64,000 nt of DNA from Tetrapyrgos nigripes (Eukaryota; Basidiomycota; Agaricomycetes; Agaricales; Campanellaceae). The notes below the pieces were generated by a model. The model saw only the letters and a list, made by a program, of their open reading frames with translations. It had not been told where the DNA came from and ran no database searches. The stretch lies in NCBI GenBank assembly GCA_013368315.1, contig JAACJM010000215.1:1-64000 (forward strand), in the 5' to 3' direction. A program made the position numbers and the translations under genes. Shown piece by piece: positions 35,501-47,479 of this stretch (position 1 is the stretch's first letter; each line of letters opens with the position of its first letter).

Positions 35501-37571
35501 TCTCCAGAAGGCCATCCTGCGGGAATTTCCTTCTCAGTCCGAATTTTCTCGAAGCGGTCAACCAGAAAGATTCTAAGATCTCTCTCGAGAAAATGTTTCG
35601 CCACGTCATGGAGCAGGAATTTCTCGTGATGTTTCGAGTTCGCGTCAGTGAATCTGATTGCGATTTCCGCTTCTGGGCGGCTGGAAATGTAGAATTTGAT
35701 GGGAAGGTCGAGGGTATGTTGAATGAGTAAGGATAGGATTCTGGAGATTTGGTTCAAATCTTTAGATTCGTCAAGGCCATCACAGACAACCACCAGGCGC
35801 ATTTGACCAAAGGCAGACCGCGATGTTCTAGCGGGCCTCAAGATCAGTTTCTGAAATTGTGACTCGCATGGTGTGCCGCCAGAGTCTTCCTCGGTTTTCA
35901 AGGACTCCAGAAGAGCCGCAGTAAATTCCGGAGAATGGCGAGCAAGCTGATAGGCTATGGTAGGAAGTACACGACCTGGATCTGCTGTCTCATCCTCGGA
36001 ACGAGAAGAGAAGAAGCTTGCGCCAAGCATCTGTTTTCCTAACAGCTCCTGACAGAATGAATATGCGATGGTGGTTTTGCCCGTTCCAGCCATGCCGTTC
36101 ATCCAGAAAATGGGATGATCCGTGTCCCGCTCTGCCCAATCCATGAGTTTCTCCAATATCTCCTTGCGAGTGCCCTTAGTACAAGGTTCACGCGGCGCAC
36201 TCGTCATCGCATTGTACTCGGCTTTTTCTGAGGGAGCGAGGCGGCCGGTGAGCTGATTCTGAAAATTTGCATCTTTAGCTACGCCATCAAAGGAAAGATG
36301 AATATAGTACATGCCTTCAACATCTCCAATTTGATCTCTTTTATCTCTCTTACAACCTCTTTAAAACACGTCTTTAAATCTCCGAGATTCTCTTCCAGAT
36401 GGTCTTTGATCTCTCTGTTCGTTTCAATCCCTTTCTCGATATTGATGGCCATTTGAATTGCTAGTTCCATCTTGAGTACGTTGAGTACGCGTTAGCAGCG
36501 GGATAGGGAACCTAGGACGGCCACGTACCATAAATACCTGATACAGATCCCTGACCACCTGTTGAAGACCTTTCATAGCCTCAGCTTCTTCACTCGCCGC
36601 AAGGAAACGTTTCCACCAGGGCTTCTCCAACTCGTCCCTTAACTGACGAATTTTGTTTTTTCAACGTCCTATGAGAGAAAAATCTGGTAAGTAAAACGTT
36701 ATTCAATGTACTAAGGAAATTAGATATTACTCTTGAAGAGTCTTCATGTGGTCGCCAAGTGATCCAGATGTAACATCCTGAGAATAACGTTCGAGGTCGT
36801 CGACGGCAGACTGCAGCGAGTTCATGAACGCCTTTCGATCCGTATTAGTCTGAACTGTTTTCTACGTATCCGGAAAATAAGTCACAGTTCTGCAGTTTGA
36901 AATCGGTTATCCCTCACCTCAGCCTGCTCCATTAGAATAAGCAAACTACCCGACGCTATTTTCAAAGCACCTGTAGGTTCCGCACCGCTAGCGGCAGTGA
37001 CTAGTTTAAGGAGGGTCTTCATGCTTCTGAACGCCGTGCTTTCGGTGATGTGCTCCAAACGGGATTTTCCATCCTGACCATCGTTGCCTGGCAGATCCGG
37101 CAATGGTTTCTGGCTCGCAGGATCGTTAAATTTGGACCCGAAAACAGGAGAACGTCGACCAGAGCTGCTTGTGTATGGCGGCGCAAGTAAGGAGTTATCT
37201 ACAGCAGAGCCTGAAACTGACGTCGCAGCAGGTGCCTGTGGCATAGGAGATGGACTACGAGAGAGCCGAGCCAGAAGCTTCTTCTTTGAATTGGGGGCAG
37301 GGGAAGGAGGTGCGCTGATGGAAGCCTCGAAGCTGGACCTATCTACAGCTGGGTCTGAAGCTGATTCCTGTGGCATAGGAGATGGACTGCGAGAGATCAG
37401 AGCTTGAAGTTTCAGCTTCATTGGTACGAAGTTGGGGGCAGGGGAAGGAGGTGCACTGACGGAAGCCTCGAAGCTGGACGTTGACAGCGAAGAGAAAGGC
37501 AGGTCAGCTGAGGCTTTCTTTGGATCGATTGCTATGATCTGAGATGAGCAGAATGAATTGGCCGGCGGCAT
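32526..37571 (-). pseudogene. NACHT-WD40 NLR-type gene, disrupted
   Basis: An STAND/NLR-like receptor gene of the fungal allorecognition type. N-terminal exon 37571-36918 (Ser/Pro-rich, then LLKLVTAASGAEPTGALKIA); a coiled segment near 36861-36730 (MNSLQSAVDDLERY); a further helical part near 36650-36535 (RDELEKPWWKRFLAASEEAE); and MELAIQMAINIEKGIE at about 36470. The NACHT part has P-loop GMAGTGKTT (about 36100) and Walker B LVVVCDGLDES. A 56-nt GC-AG intron (36259-36314) would join LEMLK to NQLTGRLAP. Downstream come 14 WD40 repeats to a stop at 32526. Lesions: an in-frame TAG at 34654-34656 between NACHT and WD40; an extra base at about 34128 (CCAACAG where sister repeats have CCACAG) breaking repeat 3; and a shift near the A6 run at 36656-36661. 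If these are real, no full receptor is made. Assembly error at the single-base sites cannot be excluded. Confidence 0.8.
32690..34405 (-). repeat. WD40 array, 14 near-identical repeats of ~126 bp
   Basis: Each 42-residue (41 in a few) unit follows the pattern GHS-x-x-VTSV-x-FSPDG, then V/A-SGS-x-D-x-TV-x-IWNV and TGEEEQKL. Differences cluster at a few sites: the two residues after GHS (NQ, SE, HE, GW, DW, DK, EQ, KW, GP, DQ), the residues after SPDG, the residue after SGS (F, N, R, Y, H, V) and the residue between TV and IW (R, H, Y, C). High internal conservation with variation limited to binding-surface positions is known in fungal HET-D/HET-E/HNWD receptors. The last repeat degenerates into the C-terminus. 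Confidence 0.9.
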
Positions 37572-37679
37572 CGGACCATGAGTTTGTGGCACCCCATGAC
37601 ATGCACTCTGCAAATAGATTCAAAGATAGCTGTCAAGCGAGGCAGTGGACGTTTGACATCAAAAAGTAGTTCTTGATGT

Positions 37680-40600
37680 GCTGGTGCTGTGGTATTACTT
37701 ATCTGTAAAGCGAAAGGACCAAGCAAGGAACTTCTCGATCAGTCGGGGGCAGGGTACGCAGATGGAGGTGGAGATTGGACGAGATTTAGAAGTCGAAGTG
37801 GTGGAATTGGATGTCTTGTGCTACATACACCTGGCGTCGACCTCGAGGTCAGCTGAAAGGTAACCAAATAAGATATTCATTCATATCCCAGCTCGTTTAC
37901 CGCTGTCCTCGCCTCGGTCTATTGTACAAGATATATCTGTGCTGGTCTTTACCAGGTGTTATCATGGACACTGGCCCATATCTGTCCATTCCATTCTCGC
38001 CTTACAACCTATACCGCTGCACATTGTCTTTTCGAGCTCATCAGGGATCAATACCATGAATACACTCCTTGTCATCTCAGGAACCAGCAATCATTTCTCG
38101 TCCTTTTCACTCTGTCTCTCGTTCCCGTCCCATCATTCCTCCTATCCACAGATATCCTGCTGATGGCAACGGCTCAGTGCTTCCCCGTCGTCACTCGTTC
38201 CTTCCATCGTGCTTGGGCTTGCAATAGATTCCAACACTATGCTATGCACCTCCTATCCTGCCAACGTTGGCTAAGGGTCTTATGGTCATTCACATCATCA
38301 TCCCTTTTTCATCCCCAACACAACCATTTCTACGCCGCTTCCCTATGACAAAAAGTGCCTGCTAACGCTGACGTCCGAATTTGGCCGGAGAAACAGCGGC
38401 GAGGTGTCGAAGAATTGGACGTTGATGACGTGGTCATTGTGGGCGTTGGCAAGGCGTGGGGGGCGGCGAGCTGTCAACCTCTCTTTCACCGTCGTCATCT
38501 TTGGAGTCAGCAAACGATACCACTGCCAGCTTATCGTCGACTACCACATCTCTCCTCCTCAACGCAACCTTTCCTCGTCACCGTACTTTGTCAATTGCGT
38601 CATCGTTAATGGAGGTAGACGCCGGGGTGGACAGAGACAGACGAAAGCAGGAGAGGTCATTAGGAAGACCGGGTTTGTTTGACTCATGAGTCCAGAGGGG
38701 TGAATGGTGGGCATTATACAGAGGTACGAGTGGGAGAGGACGATGCCTTGGCTCTGGATGGTTGTTGCGTGCTGAGTAGTTGTCTGTGGTTGGTTTGGGG
38801 GCAGGGAAGGTGTTGGTTTGGGTTTGGCTGGCATGGGCGTGGAGGGCTGAGTGTTGGGTGTTGGGTGTTCGCTTGACGGTGAGTATTTTTTCCCCCTTTT
38901 CTTTACTCATTTCTTTCACCCTTCAGTCCTTCATCCTTCCGTTTGTTTTCTTCCCAATTTACTATGTGGTTCGAGTCCTTCTGAGCTAATCGTTCATCTT
39001 CCTTAGACTGACAGTGCCTCAAGCAAAATTATAAACTCGTCTGGACATTTCAAGCCTATTGTCGCTGCTACCCACCCTTTGTCACGCTTCTTCCCGTCGC
39101 GCCATGAAGAAACTAACGTTATGAAGACCAGAGTGTCCCGGTCTTCTCGGGACCCATCCTCGCAATGTGCCACCATTCTTCAACTACCGGCCCAATGTTT
39201 ATTTTCTCCGCTCTTCCTCGCAAATTCACCTTGCTGGAAAAGCGTCATTGTCGAGGGAGATACACATGGAGATGTACGACGGTACCTTCAACCGAGGGAA
39301 TGCGTTGCCAAAGTCTTTAGATGCGATTTCGTGTGTCGAGGCACTATCGCAGGGCTGGGGGCACGATCACAAGGCTGGGATTGGTATCGTTGTCGGGATT
39401 GCTCTTCGGAGTCAGTGGAGCAGGGAGGAGTTGGTTGGTCATAATCTGGTTGGGTTCAGGTGTTGGGCGTTTAGCGTTGAGGGTACCTATGCGGTTACTG
39501 CTAGTGATTTTGATGATAGCGTTGAAGGGTGTCGATGGTGGCAATGTATGCTATATATGCTTGGTGGTGAGTGGTTTATTTGCTTTTCTCTTCTTGTTCC
39601 TACTCGTATCTTCCTTTCGCTCTTTCATTGTATCCTTTTCGCATTTTATATTCTTTATGTCTGCATGTACTAATTTAACTTGTTGCGTGGATCCATTGCG
39701 TCAATAAAGCAAACTCGAAAAGAGCCTCGGTAGTCTTTATAGCCTCCACCCTTTGTTCACCCCCTTTCCTTCTCGTTTTGGTGCACAGACGCTGGCCAAG
39801 AACCACTGTCATCAAGACTAAAACAAAGTCTTGGCTTTCTGGCACCTTTTCCCCCTCCGCCCTACTCGCAAATGATAGTCATGCTGCTACATGACCTCAC
39901 AGTTCTTCCATCGCTGCCGCTGAAAGGGTCACCGAGCACCATCGTTCATGGAGATGGGCTTTTTAAGATGGACGATAGCACCTGGAAGCCTCGCAGATCC
40001 TTTCTGCTGTCTCTTCTTAGAGTCCTTCATTCCTGCCCCGCCATCTCCGAGTATTACACGTTCCATCTACAACCCTTCCTCCTACCCGCAGATATCCCAT
40101 CACACAATTGCGACTTGGCTTCGCGTTGACAGCGACGATGACAACAAAGAGTCTGAGTCCAAGGGTAACGAGTCGGGAAGGGTGATAAACGGGTGTTGAT
40201 GACGTGGCGGTGACGTGTTCATTTGTACGCGCTGTGCGCGTTGCCTCCACCACTCTTTGACTATCACCTACGCAGCCGGCACATAAAACCACTGTCAGCT
40301 TCCAGGTTCCTTTCAGCCATTTCTTCACTCTCTTCTCCTCAACGCAACACTCTTTCGTCCTATTGCACCGAATCATGTCATCGTTCACAGAGGACCAAGG
40401 TAGATCCCAGGATGGACAGGGACAGACGCAAGGTCTAGGAATGCTGCTTTGGTCATCGAGATGGTGATAGCGATGGTGATGGAGAAGGAGATACGGGTGG
40501 AAGTGGTTTGGGACTGGGGAAGACGAAACGCAAGAATGCCAACACGGGTCTTCATTTCAATGCGTCATCGCATCCTTCACTACCTATGTGCACCTTCTCT

Positions 40601-42200
40601 CCCCAATAATCCTCCACCCAACCCATCTGTCCCCGATTTCCTTGTTCCCGCTTTGCCCAACCCTTCCCATTGAGCTCGATCATGTCTCTGTCCATCGCTG
40701 TATGGGATAATCCCTTCCTCGTTACCACCCATCCAGCCAGTGCGCTCGCTATCCCTTTATCCTTCTCAATACCTCCTCATGATGTCGTTTTGGCCAAGTC
40801 TGGGTGCGAACCAATCCACTTCCTGTCATCACCACGACATTTTACCGCTTTCTGCCCTCCAGTCAATAGCTCTCTCATCGGCGGGTCAACAGCCAACCGC
40901 TATCGGCTCCAACAATGCCGACTCGCACCTACCCCCTTCCCTATATCTTCACATATACGTCAGCTATAGCTACTCCCTCTTGATCTGTCCTCCGTCATTT
41001 TTCGCATTCGCTATGGCACACGCAGATGACAATGTTTCGCTGGGTTAACGTGAGACGACGTGGCGGTGACGTGGTTGACGTCGCGCATGACCCTAGTCAC
41101 AGTGTGGACGCCGACTTTTGCCCCACCTGTTTTCGTTTGTCGTCATCTAGTCAGCAATCTCCCAACAATTGACAAATTTCTCATTTCCTCTTCTCAACGC
41201 AATCCGTCCGACCTCACTGAAGCTGAATGACTTGTCATCGACTGATGACAATGGACTCTCAAGTACTGGAGGACTAGATAAGATACCGCAGGGGATCTGG
41301 TCTAGGAGAGTTGGGTATTGGCTGTCTGACGCTATGGGTCAAGTTGGAGATGGAGATGGGCATGGACATAGAAGTGGAGTTGGGTCAGTGGGAGTCTCCA
41401 AATGTTACTGTGGGCGGTGGTTGCGTGTTATGTTGCCGGTTGGGGGTTGCAAATTCTGGTTGGAAGTGGGATAGGAGCTAGGACAGAAGACGGAAGGGTC
41501 ATCAGTCGTTTTGCTGATTGAGTGGGTTTATGTTGAGTTCTGAGCGTTGCGTTGAGGCAGGGAAACTTGGCACTATTGCAACGCTAACGTTGAAAGATGT
41601 TGATAAGCGTCATGTTATAGTCCCTCGGTGGTGAGTATTTTCTTCTTTGTTCGTCCTGCTTTCGTTCTTTTCGCTTCGTTTCGCGTTCTATGCTATCTGA
41701 GTCTATATTCATGTATTGATCTTTTCCTTCTGAATCTCTCTGGAACGATGATACCTCAAACTCAATCGAAAGTTCTCCTTAAGGCTCTGCAATCCTACTC
41801 TCTGCTTGGTGTATCTGCTTCCCATTCCGTTACGCTCGGTGCATGACTCCGCATCGCGCAAGACACGCCGGAAAAAACCCCTGGTTCAGACTAGGATGTC
41901 ACGTTAATGTACATGGACAGTAACGGGCTCTTTAGTCATGCAGCACACAATCCTACCTCACCGAACAGCATAACCAAACGTCGTTGTCTACGAAATTGTG
42001 CTTCTAAGGATGGACAAAAGTCGAGACAGATTTTTCAAGGGTTTTTCGGTTGAGGAAAGCTGGCACTGCTTGACTGGCCGAGGGAGGAGTCGCTCTCGCA
42101 GCCTGCAGGACTGGTCAAGAGTCCCTGGGTTGGGGGTTGGGTGGGACGAGATGTCGGTTGTGATGTACTTGGCTTGGAGTCTTGACGTGGGGGTGGGCAT
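37680..42200 (+). repeat. Three diverged direct repeats, no gene
   Basis: Related segments occur at about 38420-38655, 40195-40440 and 41050-41240. Shared landmarks in order are GACGTGG(C)GGTGACGTG or a variant, a CCACTG(C/T)CAGCTT stretch (first two copies), TCCTCAACGCAAC or TTCTCAACGCAAT, GTCATCGTT, and GGACAGAGACAGACG or GGACAGGGACAGACG (first two copies). Another pair is CTATCCACAGATATCC (38150) and CTACCCGCAGATATCC (40083). The copies encode no common protein. This is probably an old tandemly inserted or duplicated element. Confidence 0.5.
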
Positions 42201-43231
42201 CGCTTCTTAGGTTTGGAACAAGCCTCTCCCGGTTCTGTTCATATTTCTCACTTTCACCTTCTATGCATTACTCGTTATGTGTCCCCGTTCTCTTTCTGTT
42301 CCCCACTGTTCCCTCACTTGTTCTAACTCTTCCCCCCTTCCCCCACCCCATTATATCGTCATCCCACGCACTCTGCTTTGGCAATTTGTTTATTTGACGT
42401 TTTGTCGTCCCTAATTCTCATCTTCCCCCTCGTTTCCTTTTTGTTGCAGGTTGACATCTGAAATCTCCCGTCTTCTACTATTCCTTCCCTCTTCTCGTTT
42501 TTCTTTTTCCTTTCCCTTCTTCACTTTCAAAAACGGCTCTGCTACGCACTACGCTCATCGTGCTTCTCACTGCTTCTTGTTCTGTTTTTTTGCTTGCATC
42601 ACGTCATTCATTGTCTGCCTTCGTCTTGCCGCTTGCGTCTTACGCCTTATGGCTATCCGAAACCGTATTTATTTTGGCCCCGTTCTTTCTCCAACCTGAT
42701 GCCTTTTCCTCTGCTTATCTTCTATTTTTCCTTCCTTCTGCGTTCCTCATCTATCATTGTCTGTTGCCCCCCCTCTCGCCCCCCCGGGGGTCCTTTCTCT
42801 TCCACACTCCTCCTTCCTTGTTCCTTATCATACACAGGCCATGGTACATGACATTGATGTATTTCTGTTGGCCCTTGTTCTTTCTTCTTGGCTTATTTGT
42901 CCTTTCTTTCCCCTTCCCTCCTCGCTCCTTATCTATTCTCGTCAGTCCCCCCCTCCCCCCTGCCGTCCCTTTGTGTCTTCACTTCTGTTTGTTCTCTACT
43001 CTCTGCTCCCTAATCGCTATTAGGAATTCTCATTGTCTTTGTCTTTTGTCCTTATCACCATTTCTGTGTCTCGTTTATCTCTCTTTCTCCGCATCTTTAT
43101 ATCTTTCTTTCTACCTTTCTTCATCATATATCCTGATGTATCCTGGCTATTCTCATTCTCATCTACCCCACTCGATGGGTGTAGAGCGTAGTGGGTCGTG
43201 GGGGGGGGAAAGGGGGGCATAGTGTAGTTGT
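42201..43231. other. Pyrimidine-rich gene-free region
   Basis: The + strand is strongly C/T-rich, with C7 and C-run blocks at 42767-42789 and a G8 run at 43200-43207. Long frames such as 42560-43222 translate to Leu/Ser/Pro/Phe-rich sequence, as expected of CT-rich DNA. No gene is supported. Confidence 0.6.
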
Positions 43232-43239
43232 AATTTTAG

Positions 43240-44180
43240 TTCGGTTGAAGCATAGTCAGGTTCGGGTTGAAACGTGAACGGGGAACGGTGAAAAAGAAGG
43301 AGACAGGGACAAGGAAAGAGTAGAGAGAGGGAAGGAATAAGAAAATTTGAAAAATTTGAATAAGGGTGACCAAGTGATGAAAGGAGGGAACGGGATAGAG
43401 GGGAGTCGGGAGTCGGGAGTCGGGATTGGGCAAGAGCCAGGAAGAGCGAGACGGCTTGAGTAAAGAGCGAAAGAGCGAAAGAAGCAGCCATAGAATGTTA
43501 GCAGTGTCCGCACCCACATCAGCTCCAGGCTGACGGATCAGATGTGGGAGGGGAAGCCTGAAGCCGGAAGTCGAAATCCAAATCAACGTCCAGGTATACA
43601 GTATTTCCAAGAAGATGTTCAGGCAGAGTCAGCCATGGGGTAGCAATTGAACGTTCGTTGCGTCCACGTCGATTTAGGATTGGGTTTAGGGCTGGTGGGT
43701 GATGGGGGAAGGGTGGTTAAGCTTTGCGTCCAGTGCCATGTTTCGGTTTCGATCTCAATGGTGTGTTGATATTGATGGATGAATGAAGGATCATGGAGGA
43801 TAAACTGCAGCGAAACGTGATGAATGGAGGAATGAATAAGCCACTCAATGTAACCGCTTTGGGAATGATGGAGTACGAAATCATCCATAGTGAAGGTGGG
43901 GACAGGAACAGCTGGAGCGAGGGACGTGGAGTGATGAGCGATGGAAGCCTGTCGATCCACGGCATCATTGGCAAGAGAAGGGGGATCATTGGCTCCCGTG
44001 TGACTGCGAACGTGATGAAGCTGGACCGGCGTCGGACTGCTCGTTTGCAGAGACAATAGCCAGCGATATAATGAACGAGCTGGCATAGAAAACCATACGG
44101 ACTCCAATGGGTGATGTTGCAACGCATTATTTGGTCAATGCGAGCGCTGGCGTAACGCGTCAGTGTGACAGTCACAACGC
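43240..44180 (-). mobile_element. Non-LTR retrotransposon 3' end, copy 1
   Basis: A minus-strand frame ending at 43619 reads YRWLLSLQTSSPTPVQLHHV, then RSHTGANDPPSLANDAVDRQ and TMDDFVLHHSQSGYIEWLI. This is the C-terminal RNase H-like end of basidiomycete LINE polyproteins (the RSHTG…N…A-D..A pattern). The coding part ends in TFNCYPMADSA. The following 43240-43618 would be the 3' UTR. It is 5'-truncated near 44175, as is usual for LINE insertions. Copy 2 is at 47480-48060 (offset about 4,250 bp). Confidence 0.7.
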
Positions 44181-44232
44181 TCTGCTAGCTTATCCTAAGA
44201 TAAGCCCTCGTTCCTCGAACTTATCGCGGAAT

Positions 44233-44335
44233 AATATCGGCTCGACAGAGAAATGATAGACAGTATTGTACTGATATGTGATGTATCAGTACAATACACC
44301 TGTCTATCAGTTCACTTCTCCGTCGAGCCGATATT
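44233..44335. mobile_element. Fold-back (MITE-like) palindrome
   Basis: The left arm AATATCGGCTCGACAGAGAA, continuing to about 44276, pairs with a right arm ending CTCCGTCGAGCCGATATT (about 44285-44335). Arms are 44-51 bp with a short loop (TGTGATG). The core GTACTGATA/TATCAGTAC matches perfectly. Related end sequences recur at about 44490 and at 4075-4120. No coding capacity. Confidence 0.75.
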
Positions 44336-44557
44336 TTTGTCTTTTTGGCGTGAGTCCGAACAGGGCCTAAGGTAGAAGATGGGTATCTGATTGGTTGCCA
44401 GTGGCATATGTCCTGGCACATGTCAGGACATGTGCCATGAGTCGAGAATTGAGCGCCGGATTCCTTATACAAAAGTGGTGGTGAGGTCATCTATCCGTCG
44501 AGCGGTATTTTTGTCTTTTCGGCGTGTAGACGCCTGGACTTTACTACACTACACATA
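44336..44557. promoter_or_regulatory. Upstream region of the LtrA-family gene
   Basis: Short leader DNA holding a second copy of the CATCTATCCGTCGAGCGGTA motif with TTTTTGTCTTTTCGGCGTG (44489-44526). The first copy, TTTTTGTCTTTTTGGCGTG, is at 44334-44351. The duplicated block therefore sits within 30 bp of the start codon at 44558. It may be a transposon end that now forms the promoter. No TATA box is obvious. Confidence 0.35.
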
Positions 44558-47294
44558 ATGTCAGACAGATCGATGATCACCCCTTCTTCCTTCTTTTCGC
44601 CGTCACATTTACCTGAAGGACCATCCACTGCCTCAGTGTCAACTAGAATGCCCGGACAAACTCGAAGCATGGGCATGGAGTCGATAGACGAGGACAACCC
44701 CATGCTCACAGACACGGTCAAAGCCAATCAAGTTCCGACTCGACCTAGTTTTTTCAAAGAGCCTTCAGTGGATCTGAGGTGAGTAGCCACTATCTTTTGG
44801 CTGGGTGGGCTTGACTAACGTTACCTATTCGAGCAGGGATACATTATCAAAGCAGAGAAAAGCAAGCCTTGTACCTTTTACGCGTTCACCGTTTACTGAT
44901 GCTTCCTCATCGGATCCGGTTAGTAGGACCACTTTCCTTTCTGACACTGGACACTAGACTAACGCTGGGCGTCTCCCAAAGATCTTCGAGCCTGAGGAAC
45001 TTTTAGTCTCTCCCGCCGAAATACCCTGGAGCGATCTGGTTTGTCGGAGTCTCTGGAGAAAATAGGTTCTTCCCATCTGACGTAGGATTTTAGCTGCTCG
45101 AGATAGCCATGACAACAGCCTTTGCTAGTTTGACGTGAGTGAGCCCCTGTATCCCAGCCGAGCGTTTGCCCAAATGATTCAATTGCATTTAGGGATGGAA
45201 CACCAACTTTCATGGAAGCTACAGTAAGAAATTTCCTTGATCATCGACGGTCTCGCTCATATTCTCAATCCGAATTCCTAGAATGTTTGGTCCTATCTGA
45301 GTTTCTTCGCATTGGTGTGGTGGGTCTGGGCTAGCCAGGTTGCCTATAACGTTCGCTTTCGCCAGTCCGATTGGTTACACCGAGCCTTCATCCCCTTCCA
45401 AGTATTTGTCTTCTGTGCACTTGCAGCTTTCACAAGTGACTTTGATATTACGAACGGGATTTCCGACAAGTCCAAAGCAGATCAACAGGTAGAGCGCTTT
45501 GAACAGGCCCGCCCGTTTACCTCTGTTACAAAGCCATCCCAGGACGTACAGAAGTTCAGGGAGAATCGATTGCCGACTCTCAATATGAGAGGTATTGCGA
45601 TGACAATGGCGTGGAGCCGCTTCCTACTTCTGGTTCAGTATTTCGTGGGTGAGTTTGCCTTTGAACATAAGGAGTCATTGTACTAGTTTCTGATCTGTAA
45701 ACCCCACTAGTATTTTGCCACTCACGTCATAGAAACACAAGGGGAGCTCGTACACGCATCCCCTTGTACGAGCGTACAGCGCTGTTGGTGCACATCGGAT
45801 CCCTGCTCTTCTCCAGCATCTGCTTTTTGATATCCCTTGGGGTCATTGGCAATCATCCCGGAAAAGGAGACCAAATCGCAAAGCTCGTCCTATGGTACTT
45901 TCCAATTCTCATTGAAGTCGGCGCCCATTATCTTTCCATCTCTCATTTCTGCCGTGGTCGCGTACGGTACAATGCTACGGCAATCATTGAACGGAGCACC
46001 ACCGTTTTTATCATCATTCTCGGTGGGGGCCTTGATAAGAATACGAGTGGCTTCAAAGTTGTTATTGGCAACGTTTCGTTCAGCTGGAACGGTTTGGGAC
46101 TCATTTTCTGCGGAGTAATCACGTTTTTTGCTTCTATTCTCGTTATTCTTCAGCACGAGCGAAGCCTCTGAGCCAGATCGAATCAGCAGCAGACGTGCCA
46201 TCAGCCTCTTTTTCTTCCAGTTCGTCTATCTGGCTGCCATCATTGTGACGTTGCAGGGTATTGCAACAGTGTTGCGAGCTAGTGTAAGTGCTATTACCCG
46301 ATTATTCTCGATGTTCACTTAATTTATTAATATAGAACCTGGGCAACGCTTTAGAGACGTCCCTTGACTTTTTGCGACAGTCTAAAACCATCATGGAGAT
46401 CAAAGGTTTTTTCTGAGCATTTGAACGAAAGTGATTATTCCTTCAACAATGTCCAATATGAGCTGGAGAAGCAGGGTGTTGCATTGCAGGATTTACTTCC
46501 ATACGTCAATGGTTGGATGGACACTGCTGCCGGTGAGGGCCTTAGCGAAGATCCAAATAGATTTTAAATATCCTTATGGCGCATTGTTGCAAATGGAGAT
46601 CTACGCAGTTATAGTGGTACTTGATGTATGTGTGTTCCATTGACCCCTTTTGCTGACACCCTCATCTCATTCACTTTTTTCATCTCTAAACAGCATTTCG
46701 ATAGCGAGAGCTTCCCAATCCAAGATCTGCTCATCGCAAAGCTAGACGCGTTTTACGATCTCGATCCCAATAACCTCACTTGGGTGAACAATGCCACCTT
46801 TAGTGATATTATGGAAGAGGTTCTTATATCAAATGCTATGCCTACTTTGTGGTTTTATGCAGCAGGAGGTTCAGTATTAGTAGCCCTTGGACTGATGGGA
46901 CTTATCAGACAGTGGCCGAGATTTGGAGGTGAGTACTAAAGATAGGGATAAGTAGTTCTTCTCTTTCATGAACTGAAATTATGATCTCAAAAATCTTAGA
47001 TTGGTGCGAACGAGGCCAGACCATCAGTCGATTGTTGATGGGTTCAGCCATCATTCTGGTTACAGCCATCGATGCCAATTCGTCTGCCTCAGTCTTCAAT
47101 ATCGACGACTTGCATTATGAGGGTTCTAGGATTTGGCATTTAGCCACTCATTCCTGGGTGTAAGTGTTTCCTTCTTCGAGAGATATTTCCCAGAAACTAA
47201 ATATCAATTTACCCTCAAAATGCACAGTTTACCAATATATACTTTCGCATTGCTCACTGAACAAGTGATCGAACTCGTACGCCCGTCTTTGTGA
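44558..47294 (+). CDS. LtrA-family membrane protein, three T-run frameshifts
   Basis: Twelve exons: 44558-44778, 44837-44918, 44982-45038, 45094-45134, 45193-45223, 45282-45648, 45711-46283, 46336-46625, 46694-46928, 47000-47159 and 47228-47294, with the 45711 exon possibly split further. The protein has a cytoplasmic N-terminus (MSDRSMITPSSFFSPS), then the LtrA (low temperature requirement protein A) signature VWSYLSFFALVWWVWASQ and AYNVRFRQSDWLHRAF, then several hydrophobic helices (LLFSSICFLISLGVIGN, VFIIILGGG, ISLFFFQFVYLAAIIVTL). The family is of unknown biochemical role. The frame breaks at T6 (46124-46129), T6 (46407-46412) and T4 (46562-46565); at each place one T fewer would restore a continuous protein. 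This pattern suggests either homopolymer errors in the assembly or gene decay. It sits between two LINE 3' ends. Confidence 0.8.
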
Positions 47295-47479
47295 TAATCA
47301 CGAGCAGTGAAAGAGACTTACACGTCGTCGCTTTCCACCCTATCTTTTCTACTTAGCTTTTATTATATCTAGCTGGACGAAAGCTCAGTGATTTTGGTGC
47401 TTCTACCTTCTTCAGAGCTTCAACGGCTTCTGGATACGCTAGGACGGGCACTTCTGAACTTGATCATTTTGTCTACGAA
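47295..47479. other. Short intergenic stretch
   Basis: Downstream flank of the LtrA gene, before the LINE copy. Nothing is seen. Confidence 0.5.

Noticed and set aside
42560..43222. 220-codon ORF with many hydrophobic residues
   Set aside because: The DNA is strongly C/T-rich, giving Leu/Ser/Phe/Pro in every frame, and two other frames overlap it. There are no motifs and no splice context.
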